DNA from: Tillus elongatus
Taxonomy: Eukaryota; Arthropoda; Insecta; Coleoptera; Cleridae
DNA: 64,000 bases
Assembly: GCA_964006375.1 (NCBI GenBank)
Contig: OZ023266.1
Coordinates: 19,290,590-19,354,589 of the forward strand
Direction of reading: 5' to 3'
The position numbers and the translations under genes were made by a program. Under the pieces are notes generated by a model. The model was not told the DNA's origin. It searched no databases and saw nothing but the letters and a program-made list of their open reading frames with translations. Positions 51,552-63,595 of this stretch are shown here, piece after piece (within the stretch, counting starts at the first letter, position 1; each line of letters begins with the position of its first letter).

Positions 51552-53054
51552 ATGGTAAACACCAGATCGACTGACTACGACAAGATGGCTGAAATCAAAG
51601 AGTTGATGGACTTACTGAAAAGACAACGCGAAGAAGACGAGAGAAGACGACAAGAAGATAAAGAAGACCTCAAGAGGCAACGCGAAGAAGACGAACAACG
51701 GCGACAAGAAGATGAAAGAAGACGACGCGAAGAAGACGAACAGCGGCGACAAGAGGAAGAACAGATGCGCCTTGAAGATAAAGAAGAACTCAAGAAGCAA
51801 CGCGAAGAAGACGAAAAACGGCGACAAGAAGATAAAGAAGACCTCAAGAGGCAACGTGAAGAAGACGAACAACGGCGACAAGAAGATGAAAGAAGGCGGC
51901 GCGAAGAAGAAGAGAGAAGACGACAAGAGGAGGAACAGAGGCGTCTTGAAGACAAAGAAGACATCCGAAGTATGTTCCATGATATGAGAGTCGATGTAAA
52001 AGAAGAAATTGAACAGATCAACGAACAAATAGAAAATGTGGACAGGAAAGTAGATAATGTAACAGAGGATTTGAATAAACGATGGGAAGAAGTTGAAGGG
52101 TTGAAAGAACAAATGAAGATGATGATGAAAGGCACAGAAGTCAGACATAGAGAACTGACAGAACAGGTGATGGGCCAAACTGATAGAACTCAACCAAGAG
52201 GAGTTACTGGAATGTCCCCAGCTCAAAATCGTCCGGAAGAAGATATGCCAATCGTGCAGCAGCCTCATGGAACCTTGAAGCCGCCGACTTTTGACGGAGA
52301 AACATCGTGGCCCATGTACAGGAGGCAGTTTGAGGCGGCAGCTCTCAGCAATGGGTGGAGCGAACAACAAGCAGCAACTGCTCTAATTCTCTCGCTTCGA
52401 GGTAAAGCCCTAGAAATCCTCCAGAACATCCCGGAGTCGAAACAGCAAAACTACTTAACAGTGATACAGGCCCTAGATTTGAGATATGGTAACAAGTACA
52501 TGAGCCAGGTCTACCAGACACAACTAAAGTCAAGGGTCCAGAAGCCAAATGAGACGCTGCAAGAATTTAGTGCCGAAGTGGAGAAACTTGTGCGACTGGC
52601 ATATCCCCAAGCCCCAGAAGAATTTGTCAACCAGATAACCGTCCAGACCTTCATCGATGGGGTACTTGATAATGAAATGCAACAAGCTTTAAGGCTCGGA
52701 AGGTTGAAAACACTTACGGACTGCGTAATTTATGGCTTGGAATTTGAAGCAGCGAAGAATGCATCTCAACCTCGCCGCAACAGGCTGCGCGAGGTGAAGG
52801 AGATAGAGGAATTTGCAGACACGACAGCGGAACTAAGGCAAGAAATGAAAATGATAAAAGAAGCCATAAGCAAGCTCACTGTACCGGTTGGGGCACGTAG
52901 GACGAAAGCAGATTGGTCAGACATAGAATGTTACAAGTGTGGTAGGAAAGGGCACATAAGTAGACAGTGCTCACAAACCCAACAGGTGGCTCGCAGAAGA
53001 CAAGAATACACCAACAGTGAGCGGCGTCAGGGAAACGACCTGACGCCAGTGTAA
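51552..53054 (+). CDS. gag: Gag polyprotein of the Ty3/Gypsy element
   Basis: 500 residues; the ATG is the first in the leader, 61 bp after the LTR. Residues about 10-150 are an extreme Glu/Arg/Gln coiled coil built from duplicated blocks (KRQREEDEQRRQEDERRRRE occurs twice). Residues about 230-380 are a retrotransposon-gag capsid region (LKPPTFDGETSWPMYRRQFE, RLAYPQAPEEFVNQI). A CCHC zinc knuckle (C-x2-C-x4-H-x4-C, CYKCGRKGHISRQC) lies at 460-473. It should form particles and bind element RNA in the cytoplasm. The ORF ends at TAA 53052-53054, shortly after the frameshift site. It is intact. Confidence 0.95.
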   Translation: MVNTRSTDYDKMAEIKELMDLLKRQREEDERRRQEDKEDLKRQREEDEQRRQEDERRRREEDEQRRQEEEQMRLEDKEELKKQREEDEKRRQEDKEDLKRQREEDEQRRQEDERRRREEEERRRQEEEQRRLEDKEDIRSMFHDMRVDVKEEIEQINEQIENVDRKVDNVTEDLNKRWEEVEGLKEQMKMMMKGTEVRHRELTEQVMGQTDRTQPRGVTGMSPAQNRPEEDMPIVQQPHGTLKPPTFDGETSWPMYRRQFEAAALSNGWSEQQAATALILSLRGKALEILQNIPESKQQNYLTVIQALDLRYGNKYMSQVYQTQLKSRVQKPNETLQEFSAEVEKLVRLAYPQAPEEFVNQITVQTFIDGVLDNEMQQALRLGRLKTLTDCVIYGLEFEAAKNASQPRRNRLREVKEIEEFADTTAELRQEMKMIKEAISKLTVPVGARRTKADWSDIECYKCGRKGHISRQCSQTQQVARRRQEYTNSERRQGNDLTPV

Positions 53055-53089
53055 GGGGGCGGCAGCTGGCGTGCGAGTCCCAAGGCCCC
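53030..53089 (+). promoter_or_regulatory. Programmed -1 ribosomal frameshift signal
   Basis: The slippery heptamer GGGAAAC (53030-53036) is placed as G-GGA-AAC in the gag frame, 16 bases before the gag stop codon. Six bases downstream, ACGCCAG (53043-53049) pairs with CTGGCGT (53066-53072). The loop GGGGC (53056-53060) can pair with GCCCC (53085-53089), an H-type pseudoknot. Pol is in the -1 frame and is open across the site. Confidence 0.85.
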
Positions 53090-56000
53090 AAAGTAAAGGT
53101 CTCCACTATCCGACGCTACCACGAGAGCCTCGTTATACCTGGCAGCATAGACGGAAGACAATGCAGTTTCACCATCGATACTGGTGCCACTAGATCGGTT
53201 GTACGTCCAGACATGTTGCCAAACAAGTCAGCACTCACTACCAACAAACAGCCTGTGTTGGAGACGGCAAAAGGAGATAGAATAGCCGTGCATGGAGAGG
53301 CCACTGTTTACATTAGGCTGGGTAGTACTGGGCTACAGGTAAGGGCTGTCGTCGCAGAAATCGTCGACGAATTTATTCTGGGCCTGGATTTAATGGAAGA
53401 TTTAGATGTCCTATCAGTAGACTTCCAGAATAAGATCTTGAAAATCGGTAACGAAGAGTTGTATTTATCTCCAACAGCAGGCGAAGCTAATCCCAGGGTG
53501 AGACTTATTGTCGACGAAGATACACGGATTCCTGGTAACAGTGAGAAGATTGTCAGAGCCAGGCTAGAGAAGAAACTTGATGGTATGTCTGCTCTCATAG
53601 CGGAGCCCCTAAAAGATAGACATGATGGTGCCCTCGTCGCACGATGCTTAGTAGACCCGAAGAGGACAATACCCATAAGAGTGGCTAACGTGCAAACTAA
53701 CAGGGTCACACTGAAGAAAGGTGAGGTTATCGCCACTTGCGAACCTATTGACCGAGTGACGTTGTCCAAAAACGTGACACCCACTGCATTAGACAGAAAA
53801 CTGCCAGTAGAAATAGTAGAGCGGTTCAAGAATTCATGGGGCCAATTGAACAATATGGAGATGGGGATGGCCCTGAAGTTCGTATTGGAGGAGGCCGATA
53901 TTTTCGCTCAAGATAAAATCACAGGTCGTACGAGTCTAGTGCAACACAGAATTAATACTGGCGACGCAAGACCAATTAGACAGCCGCCGAGAAGACTGCC
54001 TTTTGCCAAGCAGTCAGAAATCAAGGCGATGGTTAACGAAATGCTGGAAGATGGTGTGATCGAGGAGTCTAATAGTCCTTGGTCGTCCCCAGTAGTTTTG
54101 GTCACCAAGAAAGACGGCACTATGAGATTTTGCGTGGACTATAGGAAGCTGAATGATGTCACCAAGAAAGACAGTTATCCCCTGCCCCGGATCGACGACA
54201 CTTTGAACACTTTGGCCGGATCAAAGTGGTTCTCTACATTAGACCTGAAAAGTGGCTACTGGCAAGTAGAACTCCATAAAGACGATAAGGAGAAGACTGC
54301 TTTTTCAACCGGGAATGGGTTGTACCAATTCAAGGTCATGCCATTCGGCTTATGTAATGCTCCTGCCACCTTCGAGCGACTAATGGAGTTAGTGCTGAGA
54401 GGACTTACATGGGAAACATGCCTGGTGTATCTCGACGATGTCATGGTGATTGGAAGGACTTTCGATGAACACCTGTCGAATCTGAAGCAGGTTTTCTCCA
54501 GGCTGAGAGGTGCCAATCTGCAACTCAATCCCAAGAAATGCGTCCTCTTCCAGAAGAAAGTGAGTTTCCTCGGACATGTCGTTTCTGAGAAAGGGATAGA
54601 AACTGATCCAGAGAAAATAAAGGCAGTAAGAGACTGGCCTGTGCCGAAGAACAAACATGAGGTGAGAAGTTTTCTGGGACTTTGCAGCTACTACCGACGC
54701 TTTGTAAAGTACTTCAGCAGCATTGCGAAACCTCTGCATAGCCTGACTGAAAATAAGGCCGAGTTCATCTGGTCACCAGATTGCCAAGAGTCTTTTAGAG
54801 AGCTCAAACATCGTCTTCTCACTGCTCCTGTGCTGGCTTATCCTCAGGACGAAGGACTGTTTATACTGGACACCGATGCTTCCCAGTATGGCATTGGGGC
54901 AGTACTCTCACAGATCCAAGCCGGAGAAGAAGTTGTGATAGGCTACTTCAGCAAAACGTTCGGAAAAGCAGAAAGAAATTACTGTGTCACCCGGAAAGAA
55001 CTGCTGGCAGTTGTAAGATCCATCGAACATTTCCACAGCTTCCTGTACGGAAGAACATTCCGCGTGAGGTCAGATCACTCTGCTCTGCAATGGCTTCTGA
55101 ACTTTAGAAATCCCGAAGGACAGATAGCCCGATGGATAGAGAAACTGCAGAGCTACGACTTCCGGATTGAACATCGAAGAGGAAGAAGTCACGCTAATGC
55201 AGACAGCCTGTCAAGAAGACCATGTTCAGTGCATGAATGTAAATTTTGCGAGCGACAAGAGAGCAAAGAGATCGACAAAGTAACTCATCAGATCAAACAA
55301 CTGGTGGCAGGACAGGAGAATAACACCGATCTAGACGTAAATCTTGAATACATCAGAGACGCACAGAAGACAGATCCAGACTTGAAAAATATTAGAGAAT
55401 GGCTACAAAAGGGGAAAAGACCTGAGTGGCACGATGTGTCCCGGTTTGGGGCGGAGGTTAAAGGCTACTGGCTACAATGGGACTCATTGTGTCTAAAGAA
55501 TGACATGATCACTCGAAAATGGGAAACTGCCGATGGTAGAGACTGTATATACCAGACCGTTGTGCCAAGTGAGTGCATAGACAGTGTTCTTCAAGAGTTA
55601 CACAATAGTAGAAGTGGAGGCCACTTTGGGGTCAACAGGACTCTTGCCAGAGTGAGAGACCGCTTCTATTGGATAAACTGCCGAAGAAGCGTGGAAGAAT
55701 GGTGCAAAAGGTGTGACCAATGTGCTTCAAAGAAAGGACCAAAGACCCGATCCAGAGGAAAAATGATGCAGTACATCTCAGGTACACCGTGGGAGAGAGT
55801 TGCCGTAGACATCGAAGGACCTTTTCCCATCACAGAGTCTGGGAACAGATACATAATGGTGGCGATGGACTACTTCTCGAAATGGCCTGAAGTTGCGCCG
55901 ATCCCCAACCAAGAGGCAACGACCGTGGCAGAAGCCCTGATGGAAAATGTCATATCACGGCATGGCGTACCCTTGGAGATTCACACCGACCAGGGCCGGA

Positions 56001-56689
56001 ATTTCGAATCAGAGGTCTGGAAGAGCCTAATGGACTTGCTAGGCATAAAGAAAACGAGAACAACGCCACTCCACCCTCAATCAGACGGCATGGTAGAACG
56101 GCATAACAGGACCATCAATCAGTATCTTGCTATGTTTGTTGACGAGAATCAGAGAACCTGGGACAAGCTGATACCTCTGTTCCTCCTAGCTTACAGAAGC
56201 TCTCAGCATGAATCTACCGGCTACACTCCATCCATGATGTTGACCGGCAGAGAGATGCGGCTACCAATCGACATGACGAGACCACCACCGAACGAGGACA
56301 TAGCGGACCTAGCTACGTTACCTGAGTATGTCGCCGACCTAGAAGGAAAACTGCGCACTATACACAGATGTGTCAGAGATAGGCTCCTCTTAAGCAGTGA
56401 CCGGATGAAGATGCGCTTGGATCGCAGAGCAACACCCCATACATTCAAGGAAGGTGATGCAGTGTGGCTGTACCAACCAACAAGGAGAAAGGGCCTCAGT
56501 CCCAAACTTCAGAAACCATGGGAAGGGCCATACTTGGTGACTAAGAAAATTAACGACCTAGTCTACAGAATCCAGCTGTCTCCAAGAACTAAACCCAAAG
56601 TTGTTCACATAGAGAGGTTGAGTCCCTATCGGGGCAACGAACCCCCAAGTTGGCGGCCGGTAAATACTGTTCGGGACGAACAGTCTTAA
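53036..56689 (+). CDS. pol: Pol polyprotein (protease, RT, RNase H, integrase), by -1 frameshift
   Basis: The -1 frame is open from the slip site; the first ATG is only at 53213, after the protease motif, so frameshift synthesis is expected. The aspartic protease DTGA is at 53177-53188. Counting from 53213: RT with VTKKDGTMRFCVDYRKLN (about 298-315) and catalytic YLDD near 406; RNase H with DTDAS near 553; integrase zinc finger with His 797 and 804 and Cys 834 and 837; DDE core Asp 866, Asp 926, Glu 962 (35 residues between the last two); then a GPY/F-type module (KPWEGPYLV). No chromodomain and no env follow. All catalytic residues are intact. It ends at TAA 56687-56689, 12 bp before the 3' LTR. 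Confidence 0.95.
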   Translation, partial: RPDASVRGRQLACESQGPKVKVSTIRRYHESLVIPGSIDGRQCSFTIDTGATRSVVRPDMLPNKSALTTNKQPVLETAKGDRIAVHGEATVYIRLGSTGLQVRAVVAEIVDEFILGLDLMEDLDVLSVDFQNKILKIGNEELYLSPTAGEANPRVRLIVDEDTRIPGNSEKIVRARLEKKLDGMSALIAEPLKDRHDGALVARCLVDPKRTIPIRVANVQTNRVTLKKGEVIATCEPIDRVTLSKNVTPTALDRKLPVEIVERFKNSWGQLNNMEMGMALKFVLEEADIFAQDKITGRTSLVQHRINTGDARPIRQPPRRLPFAKQSEIKAMVNEMLEDGVIEESNSPWSSPVVLVTKKDGTMRFCVDYRKLNDVTKKDSYPLPRIDDTLNTLAGSKWFSTLDLKSGYWQVELHKDDKEKTAFSTGNGLYQFKVMPFGLCNAPATFERLMELVLRGLTWETCLVYLDDVMVIGRTFDEHLSNLKQVFSRLRGANLQLNPKKCVLFQKKVSFLGHVVSEKGIETDPEKIKAVRDWPVPKNKHEVRSFLGLCSYYRRFVKYFSSIAKPLHSLTENKAEFIWSPDCQESFRELKHRLLTAPVLAYPQDEGLFILDTDASQYGIGAVLSQIQAGEEVVIGYFSKTFGKAERNYCVTRKELLAVVRSIEHFHSFLYGRTFRVRSDHSALQWLLNFRNPEGQIARWIEKLQSYDFRIEHRRGRSHANADSLSRRPCSVHECKFCERQESKEIDKVTHQIKQLVAGQENNTDLDVNLEYIRDAQKTDPDLKNIREWLQKGKRPEWHDVSRFGAEVKGYWLQWDSLCLKNDMITRKWETADGRDCIYQTVVPSECIDSVLQELHNSRSGGHFGVNRTLARVRDRFYWINCRRSVEEWCKRCDQCASKKGPKTRSRGKMMQYISGTPWERVAVDIEGPFPITESGNRYIMVAMDYFSKWPEVAPIPNQEATTVAEALMENVISRHGVPLEIHTDQGRNFESEVWKSLMDLLGIKKTRTTPLHPQSDGMVERHNRTINQYLAMFVDENQRTWDKLIPLFLLAYRSSQHESTGYTPSMMLTGREMRLPIDMTRPPPNEDIADLATLPEYVADLEGKLRTIHRCVRDRLLLSSDRMKMRLDRRATPHTFKEGDAVWLYQPTRRKGLSPKLQKPWEGPYLVTKKINDLVYRIQLSPRTKPKVVHIERLSPYRGNEPPSWRPVNTVRDEQS

Positions 56690-56701
56690 GGAGGGGGGTA
56701 G
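56688..56701 (+). other. Polypurine tract
   Basis: AAGGAGGGGGGTAG, directly before the 3' LTR TGTTAC, the expected plus-strand primer of the element. It overlaps the pol stop codon. Confidence 0.9.
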
Positions 56702-57452
56702 TGTTACAAAGCACTTCAATAGACGTAGGTGCGGTGTTGCCACATCTCCAGAATTTCCCCAACATCTGGGAATTTTTGCACAATCTGGCAACACCGCCTC
56801 CCCACCCCCCTGGGGGTGCCTGGGGTGACCCCCCTCAGGCGAAGTCTCAACCCTCTAGGACCAGAAATAACGAAGTTACCAACTTGTACCCCGTCGGAAT
56901 GGATAACTAAGGTCTGCACATTCCGAACACCCTGTATATACACCCTGTATACGCAGAGAACCCTTACACCCTGTATACGCAGAGAGATCTTATAGTTCGA
57001 GAAACACCTCTTGTGTAACATAGGAGTGGTGACCACATTTGGATCATCCTGTATATACATCACCCTGTATACACACGGGACCGATCTGTATTCACAGAAC
57101 CTTCTAGTAAAAGAAGGTCCTGGAACGTTCTGGAATGGAATGCTCTAGAAAGGAGGGGAAGGTACGGCGAGTATATAAAAGCGAAAGCAAGCCAGCCCGA
57201 GTTAGTTCAGTTCAGTTCAGTAAGATAATGTGGTAGTGACTTGAAGAAGCAGTGTAAAGTGTTAAGAGAGTAGTGACTGTAGTACCAGATTAGTGACTTT
57301 TGTTGAGAGTAGTAATTGTAAGGCCAGTAAATGAAGTGTTTTGTGAGAGAGACATTCTAGAAACTTTATTGTATCCATATTTAGAGTGTAAATAAAGTTG
57401 TTTTGTTAAAATTAAAAGTCTCACTTATCCAGAACCCGGAGAAAACGTAACA
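56702..57452 (+). repeat. 3' LTR of the Ty3/Gypsy element
   Basis: 751 bp, the same length as the 5' LTR and differing at one position seen (CATCACCCTG here, CATCCCCCTG in the 5' copy). TATA, HSE-like and AATAAA motifs are conserved. GTAT follows as the target duplication. Confidence 0.95.
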
Positions 57453-57456
57453 GTAT

Positions 57457-58300
57457 ATATCTTGTAATACCTACCAGTGAATTATGTATAGAGTTTACTA
57501 CTAATATATACAATATCTACAATTTACATGCAGTTTACCTATCACTTTCGTATTTGTTTGATTGGATGTTACAACCATAATATACTACTACAATCATTTT
57601 GTTCAAGTTAACTTAAAATTAAAAGCTGGGTTAATCTTTACCTAGGGTTTATATTAACCTTAGAATATACGCAACTATTTGTTTTATATCATAAGATCCT
57701 AATAAGGTATTAGCATTAGCAATTAGTACCAGCTGAGTCGATTTCCAGGTTATGCAGAGCATGCACGCTTCTCTGTGACAAATAGCTACGTGTGGTCAGA
57801 TTAAATTAGGAGAGAGAGAGAGAGAGAGAGAGAGCGAGATGGCTTTTAATTTTAAATACCGTGAACGTGAAGAATGGGAAGCTTAATATTTATACATAAT
57901 AAAACGTCGTTCTAGATTGCTTTTAAACAAATTGAATCACTGTCATTAATTTTTTTATTTATTAGTATACATTCGCATGTTAATACTTAGCGCTTTTGGA
58001 TGCAAATTTTATCCCAGTATTAGGAAATAAATGATCCAAGGCTGACAATTTACAAAATTGTTAGTTACACAGCAATATCTATAAAATTTTGTGTAAACTA
58101 GAGTTGTAACAACATACTACCTGGTCCTGCACCGAGATGGCGTCCCTGTCGTATCTCTCAATGTCTGACCTTTTGCAATAACTTCCATTGTTTAGATTTT
58201 TACCTACGATTTATTTAAATAGCATAACAGTACAGTTAACGTCATCTGTCTTTGTCCAACATTGTAGATATTGCATTACAGAATCTGAAGTGATGTCGAG
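57457..58300. other. Non-coding with GA microsatellite and a SINE-like piece
   Basis: (GA)n at 57810-57834. A segment at about 58030-58150 (CTGACAATTTACAAAATTGTTAGTTAC... and AACAACATACTACCTGGTC) matches the 220-bp insert at 29911-30130. No coding exon was recognised. Confidence 0.45.
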
Positions 58301-58592
58301 GATTATTTTATTATTAATTTCGAATAACTTTATTTTCCTTTGATCAAACGACTTGAAAATTGGTAAACAACCACGTCTGTCTATCTTCTTTTAAGTTGCA
58401 AATTTTTGTTTAAATCACTTAGAAAATTTGAGAGATATTGCGTTTTAAAAAATATTTTTTAATTTTTTATTAAGAAAAATTGGCCGTTAAGATTTGATAA
58501 ACGAACTCATCCAAGCCATTAGCAAAATAGGGGTAATTCCCAAATTTGGTCCAAATCAGTGAAGTATTTTTTGAGTTATCGGTTGGATACAT

Positions 58593-58672
<80 letters not shown>

Positions 58673-58742
58673 ATTTTAACTGACCATGTGAATGGGTTAC
58701 AGAGTCCCTAATTCGCGCTCATTTGAAGAAATTTTCCGAAAG
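58301..58742 (+). mobile_element. HINE-like copy 8, left of the nested LINE
   Basis: The diverged central part has GAACTCATCCAAGCCATTAGC and TTTTTTGAGTTATCGGTTGG, an (AT)n tract (58599-58669), then AAACATTTTAACTGACCATG...TTTGAAGAAATTTTC. It stops at the LINE D tail and resumes at 60541-60591. Confidence 0.7.
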
Positions 58743-60540
58743 TCTCACCATCGATAACATAACATAACATAACATAACATAACATTTATTTAACCATCAA
58801 CATTTACATGGTTCGTCGCACATAAAATAATAAAATAATTGTATACTGGACTTACACATGACAAATAGTGGGTGACAATATACATAAAATAAAACAAAAT
58901 ATAAAATGAGCTGACAAAAACACACAACAGTTAATTAAAAATTAAATTCTTCAATTGAATATATAGGTCTCTCTATTAATTTTCTTTTTATCACAGATGC
59001 AAACTGTCTTCTAGGCAATTCCCTGACCACCACTGGAAGTGAATTAAACAACCTAACTCCAGTATACCCATGGCTCCTCTGCGTGCGGCTTATCCTGTGA
59101 TGAGGAATCACAAACTGACTTTTACCTCTAGTTTCGTAACTGTGAACCTGTTCATGGGAGATGAAACTGGCCTGATGGTCATAAATGTAAAGAAGGCAAG
59201 TAATTATATAACTTGCTGGTAGGGTAAGTATTTTATACCTCTGGAATAGTTCTCTACAACTGTGGTCCTGAGGAACGTTAGCAATCGCCCTAATTGCTCT
59301 TTTCTGTTGTATAAAGACACGTTCTGCATGTGGCGAGGATCCCCATAGCAAAATCCCATAGGTTGCAATGCTTTGAAAGTGAGCATAGTAAGTAACTCTT
59401 GCGGCGCTTTCATCTATGATGTATCTTATTCTACGGATTGAGTAGATGGCTGAAGATAATTTTTTACACATATGGTCTATGTGGGGTTTCCAGCTTAAAC
59501 AACCATCAATATGAAAGCCTAAAACTTTAATATTTTCGCCTGAGTTCTGTAGATAGTCCCTGGTAGTTATGACAAGTCTTGATGTTTTTTCTGCATTAAG
59601 CAATAACTTGTTTGCCTTAACCCATGCTTCCACCTGCTGGATGGATTGGTCACCTTTGTGTTTTATAAGGTCTGGAACTGCTTTATTAATTAATGTCGTG
59701 TCATCTGCGAAGATGCAATTTCTGTCTGCCCTAATGTTTTCGGGCAAATCGTTAATATATAATAGGAAGAGCATTGGCCCCAGTATAGAGCCCTGTGGTA
59801 CTCCCAAGTCTACCTGTTTAAAATTTGATGTGGTATTTTGCCAGCTAACCAACTGCACCCTGTTCCTTAAATATGATTGTAAAAGTGTTCCTATTCTGCC
59901 TCTCATTCCATAATATTCCAACTTAGAGATAAGGATCTGGTGGTTTACCATATTAAAGGCTTTACTAAGGTCAACGCACCAAATCTCGGCATTTTCTTTG
60001 TGATTAAGTGCTTCCAAGACAAAATCAACTATATATGTCATCGCCGTAGTTGTTGACCTATTTCTTCTGAATCCATGCTGTGAATGGTTTAGAATTTCCT
60101 GCCTATCAATATAGCTTGCTAATCTCTCTTTAATAAGTGCTTCCAAGATTTTCGAGATTATAGGGAGAATACAAATTGGCCTATAATTGTTGCAATCGTT
60201 CATGTCGCCATTTTTTGGGAAAGGAATTATCTTTGCAATTTTTAATAGATTTGGAAATATACCCTGAGCAAAGCACATATTGACAATTTTGCTCAGTGGG
60301 TCTGCAATCACGTGGATTATCCTTTTTAAAAGTACTATGTTTAATCCAAAGATGTCACAAGCTGACTTATTTTTCATCATCAACACCACCTGCATAATTT
60401 CACGTGGGGATGTGTCCTCGAGAAACATTGACCCATTGCTCCGCAGTTTGACACGTTTTATATAGGAATGGCACTTTTTTGACGTGTCTTCTACTGGCAC
60501 CAAATTATCCTCACCAATTCTGGAAAAATGGCAATTTAGA
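58743..60540 (-). pseudogene. LINE family D, minus strand, nested in HINE copy 8
   Basis: A 522-codon minus-strand frame (58935-60503) is uninterrupted. It reads RT from MKNKSACDIFGLNIVLLK through NYRPICILPIISKILEALI, CVDLSKAFNMVNHQIL, VDLGVPQGSILGPMLFLLYI, the catalytic FADDT, the thumb and the C-terminus (HSYETRGKSQF, RLFNSLPV). The start is a truncation, not a true N-terminus; endonuclease and ORF1 are lacking. The 3' end carries a (TGTTA)n tail (58754-58785 on plus as AACAT units). The open frame suggests a recent insertion of a CR1/jockey-like element. Confidence 0.88.
58754..58785 (-). repeat. (TGTTA)n tail of LINE D
   Basis: Six AACAT units on the plus strand, marking the 3' end of the minus-strand LINE. 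It differs from the tails of families A, B and C, supporting separate families. Confidence 0.85.
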
Positions 60541-60591
60541 CAGTCCGCACCTCTCTGTTAGTGAATTTTCTTAATGAAAATTCACTAAAAA
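60541..60591 (+). mobile_element. HINE-like copy 8, 3' hairpin end
   Basis: GTTAGTGAATTTTC...GAAAATTCACTAA forms a near-perfect 13-bp stem followed by AAAAG. This is the best-preserved example of the family's 3' terminus. Confidence 0.8.
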
Positions 60592-61248
60592 GCTCCTCCG
60601 TGTTTCTAAAATTAATAATGCGGGTAATATCGTCTATAAAACACAAATACGGTTGGAGTAGGCATTTTTGAAGAAACAAGAAAGGTGCAGATGTAATATT
60701 TTGTTTTATATATTAGTTATGTATTCTTGTTTACATTCAATTTATCTCATTCAACTTAGGCACTTTGGCAATAAAATTTACTTGCACGTGTCCCAATTCT
60801 ACAGCTTGCAAATATTGAGGTCAACATGGTAAATTTCTTTTGTCAAAACACATTTTGAGAAACATTTAGAATCGCGTCTTTCGAACAGCTATCGCATTTC
60901 TGAGGCGTTTCAAATAATTTATTGAAATCTATTTTGAACATTCTGTTTGGGAATCTCTCTCTCTATGACGTAATCTACAGAACCTAGAGTGATTCTACCA
61001 CTACATATTTGCTCCAATAAATATCAATTCTACATTTAAAAATAAACAAGGTTTTAAATAATCCAGTGTTAATATTAGCTTTTTCAAAACAAATGTCTAA
61101 AAAGTCAATTACTATATTGTAAACACGTTCCAAAGGTGGCATGGCACAAAAATTATTTTCAAGATTATCGAATCATACGAACGCTATAATTATCATATTA
61201 TGTTATCCTGTTATATAAAACTTTAAAACAGGCTTAATTTAAAAAATC
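60592..61248. other. Non-coding, no repeat recognised
   Basis: AT-rich intronic or upstream sequence. No exon with the expected CoA-transferase N-terminal motif was found here on the minus strand. Confidence 0.4.
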
Positions 61249-62934
<1,686 letters not shown>

Positions 62935-63595
62935 GTTCAGAACATAGGTAGGTATACCAGCAAAGAAAATTCCTTGAACCAGATTATATAATACAAGGAT
63001 TAATCATATTTATATTAACTTGTCGTCAAACCGATTGTTCTTTCCATATCAATTATGAAACTATGGTATTTTTATATTTGCTTTGTAATGTAAAAACAAA
63101 GAAGTCATAAAAGGGAAGAATACAATTACACAAAATGACACATTTTATTTGCTATAATATCGTCCAACGTTATCTATTTAACTAAACAATCAAGTAACCT
63201 TTGAAACGATTGTCTTACGTCATACATGGATAAGACAAAATACTATCAGAATCTGGTTCCAGCTCCTAATAATATATTTAACGACTTACAATTACAAGTT
63301 CCTTTATCAAACCATTTTTAAAACATGCTTCAAATTAACAATACGTACTTTATTTATTAATACCTATGAAAATATATTTACTAGTTATAAAATGACTGGA
63401 TAACTAAAAATTATTCATGAAAATACATATTAAAGGTCAAAGTCTAACATATTTTATGAGGATTGCATTAACAGGTATCATACACAAAATAACTTTTATT
63501 TTTGACCATGATAACGAAAAATGTAACCTTGAGTTATGTTTACGATTATGTAATACAAGCAACAAGTGAAAGCCTATTGTATAATTAAAAAAATT
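62935..63595. other. Non-coding, no feature recognised
   Basis: AT-rich sequence without a notable reading frame or a match to the repeats above. Confidence 0.4.

Larger units (their letters stand above)
50741..57452 (+). mobile_element. Intact young Ty3/Gypsy LTR retrotransposon
   Basis: This element of about 6.7 kb is flanked by GTAT at 50737-50740 and 57453-57456 (4-bp target duplication). Its two 751-bp LTRs match except for one base seen (C/A at 51080 versus 57062 or adjacent). PBS, gag, a -1 frameshift signal, pol and PPT are present, with no internal stop in either ORF. There is no env-like third ORF. It lies in the intron upstream of host exon 48489-48651, antisense to the host gene. 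It is likely capable of, or recently capable of, transposition. Confidence 0.95.

Noticed and set aside
51575..52370. Long minus-strand frames opposite gag
   Set aside because: Mirror frames created by the GAA/AGA-rich coiled-coil codons; no family match and the plus-strand gag is clearly real.
53308..56505. Minus-strand frames opposite pol
   Set aside because: Shadows of the pol ORF without recognisable domains.
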